In this document: in pieces, positions 9,020-18,242 of the stretch
Layout: each line of letters starts with the position of its first letter
How positions within the stretch are numbered: position 1 is the stretch's first letter
Assembly (NCBI RefSeq): GCF_013116745.1
Contig: NZ_JABFOE010000005.1
Span: 62,001 to 126,000 of the forward strand
Reading direction: 5' to 3'
Length of the DNA stretch: 64,000 bases
Source: Arthrobacter sp. 260
GTDB lineage: Bacteria > Actinomycetota > Actinomycetes > Actinomycetales > Micrococcaceae
The notes under the pieces: model-generated
What the model was told of the DNA's origin: nothing
Seen by the model: only the letters and a program-made list of their open reading frames with translations
Database searches by the model: none
Position numbers and translations under genes: made by a program

Positions 9020-12000
9020 CTAGCCCTGCTGTGGCCGCGGGGGCAGTTTTCCCGGGTTCAGCAGCGGGTAGTTGGTCCGCACGGGTGGCACGTCGGTGGG
9101 CGCCGTCGTGATCATTTCCCTGAGGACTTCCATCCCACGCTTCAGCTGTGGGTCCTCCCCCGCCGCGTGGGCCTGTGGAGGGAACGGTACCTCGATGTCG
9201 GGATCCACGCCGTAGTTCTCCACTCCCCACCCCACACCGCCCGTCATCCAGAACGCGTACCGCGGCTGGGTGACAGCCGTGCCGTCCGCGAGGGAGAACC
9301 GGCCGTCGATTCCGACGACGCCGCCCCAGGTACGCGCCCCGATCACCGGGCCGATTGCCCTGAGCTTGGACACCTGCGTGATGATGTCGCCGTCGGACCC
9401 GGCGAACTCGTCGGTCAGGATGACCACCGGTCCGCGGGGCGCGTGGGCGGGATAGGTGCCGGGCTGCTCGCCCCGGGGGAAGGACCAGGCGGTGACCTTC
9501 CGGCCAATGAGCTCGGCCACCAACTGGGAGGTGTGGCCCCCACGGTTGCTCCGCACATCCACCACCAGTGCGTCGCGCGCGGTTTCCCGGTCGAGGTCGC
9601 GGTGCAGCTGCGCCCAGCCCCTGGCCACCATGTCCGGAATGTGCAGATACCCGAAGCGTCCCTCCGAGGCCTGGTGCACGAGTGCCCGGTTGGCGGTCAC
9701 CCAGTTCTGGTAGCGCAGCCGTTCCTCGCTGCGCAGCGGCACGACGGCCACCCGTCGGACCTGCGGTTCGCCCTGCTCCGGGTTCCTGACCACCGTCAGT
9801 TCGACGGTCTTGCCAGCGGCACCGGTAAGCAGCACCGAGGGTCCGTGCGCCGTCGGGACGGGGACTCCGTCGACGGCGGCGATGATGTCCCCCACCTCCA
9901 CTGCTACGCCAGGGGCAGTGAGTGGGGACACAGCCTGCGGGTCGGAGGACTCGCCGGCGAAGATGCGCTGGACCGCCCAACCCTGCTCGACCGGTGCCAG
10001 TTCGGCACCGAGGAAGCCCTGTGCGCCCGTTCCCGGTTCGCCGAACAGGAGTGGGGTCACGTACGCGTGGGAGGTTCCCAGTTCGCCATGTACCTCCCAG
10101 AGGACATCCACCAGGTCATCGTGTGACCCCAGGCGTTCCACCAGCGGACGGTAGCGGTCCCGGATGGCAGGCCAGTCGAGGCCGCCCATCTCCTGATCCC
10201 AGAAGAAGTCGCGCTGCAACCGCCAGGTTTCATCGAAGGCCTGACGCCAGACGCTGACGGGATCGAGCAGGACGCGGATCCGGCCCAGGTCGACTTCCAC
10301 GTTGTCCGGGGAGTCCTTGTCGACCTTGCCCTTAGTGGGGACTGCCGTGACCTTGCCGGCATGGATGACGACCACAGTGGCGCCGTCACCGCTCACCTCG
10401 AAGCTGTCCACCTCCGACACCAGGGTGTCGGCGGCGCGTTTGGCGAGGTCAAAGCGTTCAAGGCGTTTCGCCGGGTCCTTCGCCGACGTGGTAGCCCGCC
10501 CGTCGCCGGTCACACCGACACTCTCGGTCGCGGTCCACAGCAGCGCGCCGTCGACAGCGCGGAGCCCCTCGTAGTCTCCCTGCGGGACCGGTACGGCGAT
10601 GATCCGCTCGGCCAGTCGTCCAGGGTCAACGGTGACGCTGACGTCCGGTTCGTCGTCGGCCTGGTCAGCGCCCAGGGTGGCAGCCGGCGCGGGATCTGCC
10701 TGGTGCACCGACGGCCCGAACGGTGACGGCGTGTCAGCCGACAGCGCCACCAGGAAGGGCTTGGTGGACACGGGGAAGCTGAGGTCAAACCGGTGGGTGT
10801 CGTACACCGGATCAAAACTGCGGTCGGAGAGGAGGGCGAGGAAACGGCCGTCGCGGGTGAACACCGGCGAATGGTCGCGGAACCGGCCATCGGTCACATT
10901 GTGGATCTCGGCACCGGGTTCCGTCCTTGCGAGCCGGACCTGGGTCCTGGCCCCTTCGCCGGTGACCGGTTCGGCCCAGGTCAGCCACTGGGAATCCGGA
11001 GAGAACGCCAGATCGTCCACCGCCCCGTGGTGGGTTGAGGCCAGGGTGAACAGGGTGCCGCTGTCGAGCAGCAGGATAAGGATCTCGCCCATCTCACCGG
11101 CGACGGCCACCCGGGTGCCATCCGGGCTGGTGGTGAGGTTGCTCGCACGGAACGGCCCGTCGAACGCCCACCGCGAGACGCCCGAGGCGGCTGCCGTGTC
11201 CTGCGCGACGACGGTATCCTCGGCTGCCGTTCCGTCGGTCGGAAATATAGCGGACGCCGCTGACTCCAGGGATGAGCCCGACGAAGGAACTGCTGTCCTG
11301 GACCGTGGGCCGGGAACGCCGGTGGCGAACACGTCCCGGATGAACAGTGACTCCTCACCGCCATGGTCAGCAATGTAGGCCACCTGGTCTGCACCGAGCG
11401 GCTGGCCGAGCCGGGCCCGGACCCCGGCGGTGGCTTCCACCACGCGCGACGGTCCGTCCTTATGGGTCAGCCAGTGCAGGGTGCCGTGGCTTTCGACGAT
11501 GCTCGCTGTGCCGGTGGGCACCGGGGTGGCGGCCGCCAGGTGCCTGACCACGTTCAGTGGCTGGGGGCGGCGTCCGGTCGAGGCGGAGCCGAGCGAGATC
11601 TCCAGCCGGACGGGCGCGGCGTCGAGCGAGTCCATCAGCCAGAGAGCCCCGGCGGATTCGAAAACCATCCGCGTGCCATCTGTGGTGGCGTGCCGTACAT
11701 AGAAGTCGGAGTGGTCGGTGTGTCGCTGCAGGTCCTGTCCCTGGACGGTGACCGAGTACAGGTTCCCGTAACCCTCATGGTCGGAGAGGAAGGCAAGCCG
11801 GTCTTTCACCCACAGGGGGTCGGAGATGTTCCCGTCGAGTTCCGGGAGAAACCGGGCGAAGTCCCCGGATCCGTCGGCGTCGATCCACAGCTTCCCGGCG
11901 GTACCGCCACGGTAACGCTTCCACCAGGCTGGCTCGCGGGTCAGGACGCTGGCGATGACGACCGGCTGGGTGCCGCCGGTCACCGGGCCCTGGACCAGCG

Positions 12001-12409
12001 CGTCAAGGGGACCATAGGGGTAGACGGTCTGCGCTGATCCGTCGAGGGGAACACGATATCCCCAGGCGTGCCGCGGGTCCTGATGGCGGAACGCACTGGT
12101 CGCGATGACATCACCCTCGGCGGTGAACCCCCGGACCTTGGTGCTCTGATGGCCCCAGTAGGTCAGGCGGCGGAAATTGCCGCCCTCGGTGTCCGCCGCC
12201 ACCACTTCCGGTGCACCCGCCTGGGTGACGGTCCAGGCAATGGTGGTCCCGTCCGGAGAGAACCGGGGTCCGCGGGCAGGAAGTTGCATGGCTGAAATGC
12301 GCCAGGCCCGCCCACCCGTCAGAGGGGCGACCCAGACATCGTTTTCAGCGACAAAAGTGACCAGGTCACCGTGGACATGTGGGAAGCGCAGATAGTGTGA
12401 GGGAACCAT
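9020..12409 (-). CDS. S41 family tricorn-type protease
   Basis: A 1129-residue tricorn protease homologue. The N-terminal two thirds hold WD/beta-propeller-like repeats (for example RFSPDGTTIAWTVTQAG, DLAFSPDSQWLTWAEP and PVFTRDGRFLALLSDRS). A tricorn C1 domain (DETWRLQRDFFWDQEMGGLD), a PDZ domain (VEVGDIIAAVDGVPVP) and the S41 catalytic domain (VDVRSNRGGHTSQL, then LTDEFAGSDGDII) follow. The nucleophile is Ser1005 within AGSDGD. It has no signal peptide, so it should act in the cytosol on peptides from the proteasome or other proteases. On its strand TATGAT lies 6 nt before the ATG, suggesting a leaderless mRNA. It converges on the OsmC gene. Confidence 0.92.
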   Translation of the reverse strand: MVPSHYLRFPHVHGDLVTFVAENDVWVAPLTGGRAWRISAMQLPARGPRFSPDGTTIAWTVTQAGAPEVVAADTEGGNFRRLTYWGHQSTKVRGFTAEGDVIATSAFRHQDPRHAWGYRVPLDGSAQTVYPYGPLDALVQGPVTGGTQPVVIASVLTREPAWWKRYRGGTAGKLWIDADGSGDFARFLPELDGNISDPLWVKDRLAFLSDHEGYGNLYSVTVQGQDLQRHTDHSDFYVRHATTDGTRMVFESAGALWLMDSLDAAPVRLEISLGSASTGRRPQPLNVVRHLAAATPVPTGTASIVESHGTLHWLTHKDGPSRVVEATAGVRARLGQPLGADQVAYIADHGGEESLFIRDVFATGVPGPRSRTAVPSSGSSLESAASAIFPTDGTAAEDTVVAQDTAAASGVSRWAFDGPFRASNLTTSPDGTRVAVAGEMGEILILLLDSGTLFTLASTHHGAVDDLAFSPDSQWLTWAEPVTGEGARTQVRLARTEPGAEIHNVTDGRFRDHSPVFTRDGRFLALLSDRSFDPVYDTHRFDLSFPVSTKPFLVALSADTPSPFGPSVHQADPAPAATLGADQADDEPDVSVTVDPGRLAERIIAVPVPQGDYEGLRAVDGALLWTATESVGVTGDGRATTSAKDPAKRLERFDLAKRAADTLVSEVDSFEVSGDGATVVVIHAGKVTAVPTKGKVDKDSPDNVEVDLGRIRVLLDPVSVWRQAFDETWRLQRDFFWDQEMGGLDWPAIRDRYRPLVERLGSHDDLVDVLWEVHGELGTSHAYVTPLLFGEPGTGAQGFLGAELAPVEQGWAVQRIFAGESSDPQAVSPLTAPGVAVEVGDIIAAVDGVPVPTAHGPSVLLTGAAGKTVELTVVRNPEQGEPQVRRVAVVPLRSEERLRYQNWVTANRALVHQASEGRFGYLHIPDMVARGWAQLHRDLDRETARDALVVDVRSNRGGHTSQLVAELIGRKVTAWSFPRGEQPGTYPAHAPRGPVVILTDEFAGSDGDIITQVSKLRAIGPVIGARTWGGVVGIDGRFSLADGTAVTQPRYAFWMTGGVGWGVENYGVDPDIEVPFPPQAHAAGEDPQLKRGMEVLREMITTAPTDVPPVRTNYPLLNPGKLPPRPQQG

Positions 12410-12528
12410 CCCACGATCATAGTCACTGGGTACCCTGCGTCGGCCGACTGGACGCCTGCGGGAAATCCCCGGGACGCCACGGGCGCCACCTGTTCCTTTT
12501 GGACGGGGCTGGGTGGTGGGATAGGGGT

Positions 12529-13428
12529 ATGAGAATTCTGATCTCCGGTGCGTCCGGAACCATTGGCAAGGCCTTCATGCAGCAACTGGCCCCAGGGCCC
12601 CATGTGGTGACGCGACTGGTCCGCCGGACGCCGTCCGGCCCGGATGAGATCAAGTGGGATCCCACGGCGGGCGGCCTGGACCCGGCGATCATGGACGCCA
12701 CCGACGCCGTCGTGAACCTTTCAGGCGCCGGGATTGCCGGGGCGCCCTGGACACGCGGCTACAAGGAAACCCTCTACTCCTCACGCCTGACCGCCACCCG
12801 CACCCTGGTGGACAGTATGCAGCGGGCCGAATCACCGCCAGCGGTGTTCCTGAGCCAGTCGGCGTCGGGATACTACGGGGACCGCGGATCGGAGGTGCTG
12901 CCGGAATCCGCGGCGTCCGGCGACCTGCTGCTCTCCGACATCTGCCGGCGGTGGGAAGCCGAGGCGTTGCGGGCACCCGAATCCGTCCGCACCGTCCTGA
13001 TGCGCACCGGTGTGGTGATGTCCACCAAGGGTGGCGCCCTGCCCAAGCTCCTGGTGCCGCTGCGGCTCTTTGTCGGCGGACCGTTGGGGTCCGGGAAGCA
13101 GTGGTGGCCATGGGTGACCCTCGACGATCAGGCCCGGGCGATGGCTTTCCTGCTGGAGGCCGAGGTCAGCGGCCCGGTCAATATAGCGTCGCCTTCCCCG
13201 GCGACCGTCGCTGAACTGACGGAGGCGCTGGGCGCCGCCCTGAACCGTCCCACCCGGTTTCGGGTGCCGGAATGGCTGCTGACCGCGGTGCTGGGACAGT
13301 TGGCGCGCGAGCTGCTCCTGCCCAGCGCACGACTCGATCCAACGGTGCTCCGGGATGCCGGATTCGAATTCCGCCAGGACTCGCTGGACGACCTTGTCCA
13401 GTGGGTCAGGGACTCCCGGCGCGCCTAG
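12529..13428 (+). CDS. TIGR01777 family NAD-dependent epimerase/oxidoreductase-like protein
   Basis: A 299-residue extended short-chain dehydrogenase of the TIGR01777 (YfcH/SulA-like) family; substrate unknown. The N-terminal nucleotide-binding motif is LISGASGTIGKAF. Family motifs include AVVNLSGAGIAG, SASGYYGDRGSEVLPE (the YYGxRG motif) and the C-terminal DUF1731 segment (VPEWLLTAVLGQLARELLLPSARLDP, split here for length). The ATG at 12529 was chosen because it places the Rossmann motif at residue 4 and has a G-rich stretch upstream; longer in-frame starts add non-conserved sequence. Its stop codon overlaps the convergent kinase gene by 4 bp, so the two genes share a CTAG. Confidence 0.88.
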   Translation: MRILISGASGTIGKAFMQQLAPGPHVVTRLVRRTPSGPDEIKWDPTAGGLDPAIMDATDAVVNLSGAGIAGAPWTRGYKETLYSSRLTATRTLVDSMQRAESPPAVFLSQSASGYYGDRGSEVLPESAASGDLLLSDICRRWEAEALRAPESVRTVLMRTGVVMSTKGGALPKLLVPLRLFVGGPLGSGKQWWPWVTLDDQARAMAFLLEAEVSGPVNIASPSPATVAELTEALGAALNRPTRFRVPEWLLTAVLGQLARELLLPSARLDPTVLRDAGFEFRQDSLDDLVQWVRDSRRA

Positions 13429-15134
13429 GGTTCCCGCACCTCCCGGATCAGCCACCGGTCAGCGATCCGCTGCAGGACGAAGACCAGCTGCTGGCTGACT
13501 TCCTGGGGGACCACCCGTTGCGTCCGGCCGCCGACGGTGGCCTCTGCATAGCCGGAGGTGGTGGCCGTCGCTGCGATCGCCACCGTTCCAGTGTTACCCG
13601 TTCCAGTGTTACCCGCGGCGGTGTCCTTGGCGTCGCCAGGAGGGATGTCGATTCGCTCCAGGTTGGCCAGGTCGCTGCTGAGCCCGGTCAACACGTGTCC
13701 GCGGGCAGCCAGCTCGACGACCACTTCCTCATCGGCGGCCAATGCCGCTGATTCAGGGACGAAGACGTGCCTCAGCAGGGCCGGATCGGCCGTTTCGAAG
13801 GCCCGCTCCCGGACCCGGGACAGGTGCGGCAGTACCTCCAGCGGATCAGTCCCCGCGAGGGCCTCGGGTAGGACATCGGGCGCCGTGTCGCTGGCATGCG
13901 CCGTTGGTTCTCCTGCCGGAGCTGGCCTCGGTGGGGCCGTTTTCGGTGACGGTATTGGTGGCGGTCCTGACGGAACTGTCCCACTCGGGAGGTTGACGGC
14001 TCCCGCTCTCCCTGCCTCCACGGGGTCGGGCGCACTGACCGATACGGCCCCAATCGCGACGACGACAATCGCGACGACACCCAGGGCGAGGGCAATGAAC
14101 AACCCGGCCGCCACCCCGCGTACCCGGCGCTGGGATGGCGGGGCGGCCCGGCGTCGTGGACCTCCAGCGGGAGCTGCGGAGCGTGAGGTGGACCGTCTGG
14201 GAACAGGGGCGACGACCGAAGCCGGGCGTCGCCGCCGTCGTCGTTTCTTCTCCGGTTTTTCGTCCGGGTCGGGCCGCCGGGTCATGAGGCTTGGCGTGAC
14301 GTCGGGGTGGACGGCCGCCACCAGGTCCAGCGGTGCTGCGGTCGCCGTTCGCTGCACGGCCCGCGCGAACTCGATCGCGGTGGGCCGGTCTTCCGGCTCT
14401 GACTCCAGCCCCCAGCTAATGAGCTCAACAAGCGCCTCGGGGGTGTCGGGCACCAGCAGTGACAGCGGCGGGCGTTGACTCGCCGGGCCGGGGATTCTCC
14501 CGGTCAGGGCAAACCAGCCCACAGCGGCGAGGGCAAACAGGTCCGCCTCGGTATTCAACCCGTCGTGGTCCCGCGGCGTTTCCTGAAACCCCGGGGTACC
14601 CGTCGCCACGTGGCTGCCTTCCCCGAGCAGGCGCGCGATTCCCAGGTCGGCGAGGAGGGGCTTGCCCAGCTCGGTGAAAAGGATGTTGCCGGGGGACACA
14701 TCACCGTGCACGGCTCCCCCGTCATGCAGGTAGGCCAGTACCTGGGCCATCGGCGTCAGGACGGTCACCACCTCGCCCGGCGACAGCGGCCCCCGCACCG
14801 AGACAAGGTTCAGTAACGATCCGCCGGCCGCGTAGTCCATCCGAAGTGCGGTGCCCTGCGCGGTCTGGACCACCTCGTGGAGGGCAAGGAGGTGCTCGTG
14901 GGTAAACCGGGACAGCATCAGTTGCTCGCGGCGGACCACGTCCACGCCGCGGTCACCGCGACCGGCCGAATCCAGCACCTTGAGCGCGAAGCGCGCTCCT
15001 TGATCGTTGCAGACCAGCCAGACGGCTGCGCTGCCGCCCGTGCCCAGGAGACGTTCGCACCGGTAACCTGGCACGCTGGGTGGATTGGCGCCTGAATCGT
15101 TCAGGGGTTCCTCGCCGGTAGGTGTGCTGTCCAT
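13425..15134 (-). CDS. Membrane-anchored Ser/Thr protein kinase (non-RD type)
   Basis: A 569-residue Hanks-type kinase. The kinase domain spans about 23-265: glycine loop LLGTGGSAAVW, ATP Lys52 (FALKVL), catalytic loop HGDVSPGNILF with Asp145 and Asn150, and a DLG (163-165) in place of the usual DFG. A basic juxtamembrane segment (KKRRRRRRP), one membrane helix (about 340-366) and an extracytoplasmic Pro/Thr/Ala-rich tail follow. The catalytic Arg of HRD is Gly here, so activation-loop phosphorylation may not be needed. A 15-bp perfect tandem repeat at 13585-13614 encodes GNTGTGNTGT in the tail. The external domain is not a PASTA domain, so the ligand is unknown. It is divergent from lipB. 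Confidence 0.88.
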   Translation of the reverse strand: MDSTPTGEEPLNDSGANPPSVPGYRCERLLGTGGSAAVWLVCNDQGARFALKVLDSAGRGDRGVDVVRREQLMLSRFTHEHLLALHEVVQTAQGTALRMDYAAGGSLLNLVSVRGPLSPGEVVTVLTPMAQVLAYLHDGGAVHGDVSPGNILFTELGKPLLADLGIARLLGEGSHVATGTPGFQETPRDHDGLNTEADLFALAAVGWFALTGRIPGPASQRPPLSLLVPDTPEALVELISWGLESEPEDRPTAIEFARAVQRTATAAPLDLVAAVHPDVTPSLMTRRPDPDEKPEKKRRRRRRPASVVAPVPRRSTSRSAAPAGGPRRRAAPPSQRRVRGVAAGLFIALALGVVAIVVVAIGAVSVSAPDPVEAGRAGAVNLPSGTVPSGPPPIPSPKTAPPRPAPAGEPTAHASDTAPDVLPEALAGTDPLEVLPHLSRVRERAFETADPALLRHVFVPESAALAADEEVVVELAARGHVLTGLSSDLANLERIDIPPGDAKDTAAGNTGTGNTGTVAIAATATTSGYAEATVGGRTQRVVPQEVSQQLVFVLQRIADRWLIREVREP

Positions 15135-15233
15135 GCCCCTGTTGTACTGGATGACTCAAAAACCTGCAGAAGTTATCCACAGGCTTGCGGCGCCGCTCGA
15201 CAGGGGCTGTGAACTTTGGTCCCCGCGCAGGTC

Positions 15234-15239
15234 TACCCT
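15234..15239 (+). promoter_or_regulatory. Candidate -10 element for leaderless lipB mRNA
   Basis: TACCCT ends 6 nt before the lipB ATG and no Shine-Dalgarno sequence is present. In actinobacteria this spacing usually means the transcript begins at the start codon. Confidence 0.45.
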
Positions 15240-15245
15240 TAAGCC

Positions 15246-15962
15246 ATGACACTTCAGTACTCGCGTATTGGGCTGGACCCGGAGTTTGTCGACTATGAGA
15301 CCGGCTGGGACCTACAACGTGAACTCCACGCCGGCGTGGTGGCTGGCACGGCGCCGAGCACCGTGCTGCTGCTGGAACACAGCGCCGTGTATACGGCGGG
15401 GCGACGCACCGAGGACCATGAGCGGCCCTTCGACGGAACCCCAGTTGTCGCGGTGGACCGCGGTGGGAAACTCACCTGGCACGGTCCCGGCCAGCTGGTC
15501 GGCTATCCCATCCTTGCGCTCCCCGAGCCGACGCGGGTGGCTGGCTATGTCGCCATCCTCGAGGACGTGATCATCGCCGTACTGCGGGACTATGGGATCG
15601 CGGGGATCAGGATCGAGGGCCGGTCCGGAGTTTGGGTTGCGGCGGACGACCGCGGGCCGGACCGCAAGATCGCCGCCATCGGGATCCGCATCAACCGTCG
15701 GGTCACCATGCACGGGTTCGCTGTCAACTGCAGCAACGATCTGGCCCCGTTCGAGCAGATTGTCCCCTGCGGAATCAACGACGCCGGGGTGACAACGATC
15801 TCTGCGGAAACAGGCACATCGGTGACCCCGTCGGACATCGTTTCGCGGATTGAAGAGGAACTGCGCAAGAATGAACCATCACTGGTTGTCGAGGCGGCAG
15901 AGGTTTCCCGCCCGTCAAGCACAGTCAACCCTGCCGGTGCCCACCGGTCGGAAGGAGCATAA
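15246..15962 (+). CDS. lipB: Lipoyl(octanoyl) transferase LipB
   Basis: Transfers octanoate from octanoyl-ACP to lipoyl domains, the first step of lipoate assembly on E2 and GcvH proteins. It has 238 residues. Motifs: [15 protein letters not shown], the [17 protein letters not shown] signature (about 72-88), KIAAIGIRI with Lys141, GFAVNCSND, and VPCGINDAG with the acyl-accepting Cys175. The C-terminal 30 residues are variable. No ribosome binding site precedes the ATG; a -10-like TACCCT 6 nt upstream suggests leaderless translation. The lipA start follows 3 nt after the stop, so the two steps are made from one operon. Confidence 0.95.
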   Translation: MTLQYSRIGLDPEFVDYETGWDLQRELHAGVVAGTAPSTVLLLEHSAVYTAGRRTEDHERPFDGTPVVAVDRGGKLTWHGPGQLVGYPILALPEPTRVAGYVAILEDVIIAVLRDYGIAGIRIEGRSGVWVAADDRGPDRKIAAIGIRINRRVTMHGFAVNCSNDLAPFEQIVPCGINDAGVTTISAETGTSVTPSDIVSRIEEELRKNEPSLVVEAAEVSRPSSTVNPAGAHRSEGA

Positions 15963-15965
15963 CCC

Positions 15966-16970
15966 GTGAGTCTAGCCCCCGAAGGACGACGCCTTCTCCG
16001 AGTCGAGGCCCGCAACGCCGCGATCCCGGTGGAGCGCAAGCCCGACTGGATCAAAGCGAAGGTGAACATCGGCCCCGAGTTTGTGGCCATGAAGAACCTG
16101 GTGAAAAAGGAAGGCCTCCACACGGTGTGTGAGGAGGCCGGCTGTCCCAACATCTTCGAGTGCTGGGAAGACCGGGAGGCAACCTTCCTGATCGGCGGCT
16201 CCGAGTGCACCCGCCGCTGTGACTTCTGCCAGATCGACACCGGCAAACCCCAGCCGTTGGACCGGAGCGAACCTTTCAAGGTTGCCCAGTCGGTGAAGTC
16301 AATGAACCTCCGTTACGCCACGGTGACCGGCGTCGCCCGCGACGACCTCGCTGACGAGGGCGTCTGGCTCTACGCGGAAACCATCCGCCAGATCCACAGC
16401 ATGAACCCCGGCACCGGCGTCGAGATCCTCATCCCTGACTTCTCCGGCAAACCGGAACACATCCAGGCGATCTGCGACGCCGCCCCCGAAGTCTTTGCGC
16501 ACAACGTTGAGACGGTCCCCCGGATCTTCAAGCGCATCCGTCCCGCCTTCCGGTATGAGCGCTCGCTCGACGTGATCACCCAGGGCCGGGACCTCGGGAT
16601 GGTCACCAAGTCCAACCTGATCCTGGGCATGGGCGAGACCCGGGAAGAAATCTCAGAGGCGATGCAGGACCTGCACGACGCCGGCTGCGACCTGATCACG
16701 ATCAACCAGTACCTGCGACCAAGCGAACGCCACCTCCCCGTGGACCGCTGGGTGAAGCCTCAGGAGTTCGTCGAATTGCGCGAGGAGGCGGAGGAGATCG
16801 GTTTCCTCGGTGTCATGAGCGGGCCATTGGTCCGGTCCTCGTACCGTGCCGGCCGACTCTGGGCACGGGCCATGCGCAAGAAGGGACTCGAACTTCCTCC
16901 CGCGCTGGCCCACATCGAGGACTCCGGCTCGACGCTCCAGGAGGCGTCAAGCCTCGCCCCCACGGGCTAG
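15966..16970 (+). CDS. lipA: Lipoyl synthase LipA
   Basis: Radical SAM enzyme that inserts two sulphur atoms into the octanoyl chain. It has 334 residues. Both iron-sulphur sites are visible: the auxiliary cluster cysteines C55, C60 and C66 ([12 protein letters not shown]) and the SAM cluster C81-x3-C85-x2-C88 (CTRRCDFC). Further family blocks are [20 protein letters not shown] and [12 protein letters not shown]. The RSSYRAG near the C terminus supplies the conserved Ser for the auxiliary cluster. The GTG start at 15966 has AAGGAG 8 nt upstream, inside the end of lipB. A terminator hairpin follows, closing the lipBA operon. Confidence 0.97.
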   Translation: MSLAPEGRRLLRVEARNAAIPVERKPDWIKAKVNIGPEFVAMKNLVKKEGLHTVCEEAGCPNIFECWEDREATFLIGGSECTRRCDFCQIDTGKPQPLDRSEPFKVAQSVKSMNLRYATVTGVARDDLADEGVWLYAETIRQIHSMNPGTGVEILIPDFSGKPEHIQAICDAAPEVFAHNVETVPRIFKRIRPAFRYERSLDVITQGRDLGMVTKSNLILGMGETREEISEAMQDLHDAGCDLITINQYLRPSERHLPVDRWVKPQEFVELREEAEEIGFLGVMSGPLVRSSYRAGRLWARAMRKKGLELPPALAHIEDSGSTLQEASSLAPTG

Positions 16971-16988
16971 CCCGCCGGGTCAGCCGTG

Positions 16989-17016
16989 CACCCCGGTCTG
17001 ACGACCGGGGTGCTTT
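16989..17016 (+). terminator. Terminator after lipA
   Basis: CACCCCGGTC and GACCGGGGTG form a 10-bp stem with a TGAC loop, followed by CTTTC. It is a Rho-independent-type terminator 18 nt after the lipA stop. Confidence 0.8.
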
Positions 17017-17062
17017 CGGCACGTCCACCCGCCATTTGAGGATCACGTAGAATTGAAGCACT

Positions 17063-17815
17063 ATGGCCAACAGCATTGAATCAGACGGATCATCCACCCC
17101 CAAGCGGCGCCTTTTCTCCCGGAAGCCGAAGCCCCAGAAGGGGCCGAAGAAGACCGGGCGGATGAAGCAGATCTCCGAGGTCTTCAAGATGACCCGGCGG
17201 AACGACCCGAATGTCGTCTGGGTCATGCTGCTGGCGTTCCTCGCGATCGTCGCCGTCGGCCTGGTCATTGGTTTCCTCATCCAGAACTGGATCACGATGC
17301 TCATCATCGCGATCCCCCTGGGCTTCCTCGCGGCAGTGTTTATCCTGTCCCGGCGTGCCGAACGTGCTGCGTTCTCCCAGATAGAGGGCCAGCCGGGAGC
17401 CGCCGGGGCTGCCCTCAGCGTGCTGCGCCGTGGCTGGATCCTCCAGGATCAGCCGGTTGCCATGAACCCCCGCTCGCAGGACGCCGTGTTCCGCGCCATC
17501 GGCCGTCCCGGAATTGTCCTCGTCACCGAGGGTCCTTCAGCCCGGGTGAAGCCCCTGATCGACGCCGAGCGTCGCAAGATGGCAAGGATTGTGCCCAACG
17601 TCCAGATTCACGTCATCGAAGCCGGACGCGGCGAGGGCCAGCTTCCCCTGGCGAAGGTGGCCAAGAAGGCGCAGAAGCTCAAGAAGACCTTGACCAAGCA
17701 GGAAGTCCAGGCCGTCAACAAGCGCCTTACGGCCCTGGGTACCAAGCTCCCCATCCCCAAGGGTGTCGATCCCTTTAAGGCCCGCCCGGACCGCAAGGCC
17801 ATGCGCGGACGCTAG
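17063..17815 (+). CDS. DUF4191 domain-containing membrane protein
   Basis: A 250-residue actinobacterial DUF4191 protein of unknown function, often found beside lipA and glnA. The N terminus is basic (KRRLFSRKPKPQKGPKKTGR). Two adjacent membrane helices follow (about 54-76 and 78-96: VWVMLLAFLAIVAVGLVIGF, then ITMLIIAIPLGFLAAVFIL). A cytosolic domain with the family segment VLRRGWILQDQPVAMNPRSQ and a basic C terminus completes it. TAGAAT lies 9 nt before the ATG and no ribosome binding site is evident, so a nearly leaderless mRNA is likely. Confidence 0.88.
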   Translation: MANSIESDGSSTPKRRLFSRKPKPQKGPKKTGRMKQISEVFKMTRRNDPNVVWVMLLAFLAIVAVGLVIGFLIQNWITMLIIAIPLGFLAAVFILSRRAERAAFSQIEGQPGAAGAALSVLRRGWILQDQPVAMNPRSQDAVFRAIGRPGIVLVTEGPSARVKPLIDAERRKMARIVPNVQIHVIEAGRGEGQLPLAKVAKKAQKLKKTLTKQEVQAVNKRLTALGTKLPIPKGVDPFKARPDRKAMRGR

Positions 17816-17848
17816 ACCCCCACTGTCGATTGGTGGCACCATCGGGGC

Positions 17849-18187
17849 ATGACAAAATACCTCATCTCTTTCCCGAGCGAAGCCATGGTCGTCACCGACG
17901 AGGAGTTCCCCACCGTTGTCGCTGAGTCACATGCGGTAATCGAGGAAGCCAAGGCGGCCGGCGTGTATGTGTTTGGCGGCGGAATCAACGAGGACGTTGC
18001 GCCGGTCCTCGTTTCCGCTGACGGCTCAGTGAAGACCGATACCTACCCTGGCAGCGAGCTCAGGGGCGGGTTCACGGTGCTGGAACTGCCGACGCGCGAT
18101 GACGCGGTCAAGTGGTCGCAAAAGATTGCAGCTGCCTGCAGGTGCTCGCAGGAGCTCCGGGAGTTCATGTACGACCCGGCCAGCTAG
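17849..18187 (+). CDS. YciI-like (YCII-related) domain protein
   Basis: A 112-residue small cytosolic protein that matches the YCII/DGPF alpha-beta dimeric fold in layout: beta strand MTKYLISFPSEAM, helix with SHAVIEEAKAAGVYVFGGGI, then DGSVKTDTYPGSELRGGFTVLELPT and a C-terminal helix containing CRCSQELREF. The family includes enzymes and uncharacterised proteins; no specific reaction can be given. A GGGG motif lies close to the ATG. The stop codon falls in the first unit of a 15-bp tandem repeat shared with the convergent RDD gene. Confidence 0.75.
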   Translation: MTKYLISFPSEAMVVTDEEFPTVVAESHAVIEEAKAAGVYVFGGGINEDVAPVLVSADGSVKTDTYPGSELRGGFTVLELPTRDDAVKWSQKIAAACRCSQELREFMYDPAS

Positions 18188-18242
18188 GTCCGGACAGGCT
18201 AGGTCCGGACAGGCTAGATCCGGACGGGCTAGATCCGGACGA
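18183..18242. repeat. 15-bp tandem repeat, four units, across two convergent stop codons
   Basis: Four units of GCTAGRTCCGGACRG run from 18183. Units 1-2 carry GGTCC and units 3-4 carry GATCC. Each unit contains CTAG, which reads TAG on both strands. The first unit supplies the stop of the YciI-like gene (18185-18187) and the last supplies the stop of the RDD gene (18229-18231). Confidence 0.9.

Noticed and set aside
9167-10126. Long rightward ORF opposite the S41 gene
   Set aside because: Typical high-GC antisense ORF; the opposite frame has clear tricorn and S41 motifs.
13425-13428. Four-base overlap of convergent stop codons (CTAG)
   Set aside because: Frequent in compact high-GC genomes; noted in the gene entries but not unusual.
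15173-15181. TTATCCACA, a perfect DnaA box, upstream of lipB
   Set aside because: A single box with no further boxes or AT-rich element nearby; not an origin and likely chance or minor regulation.
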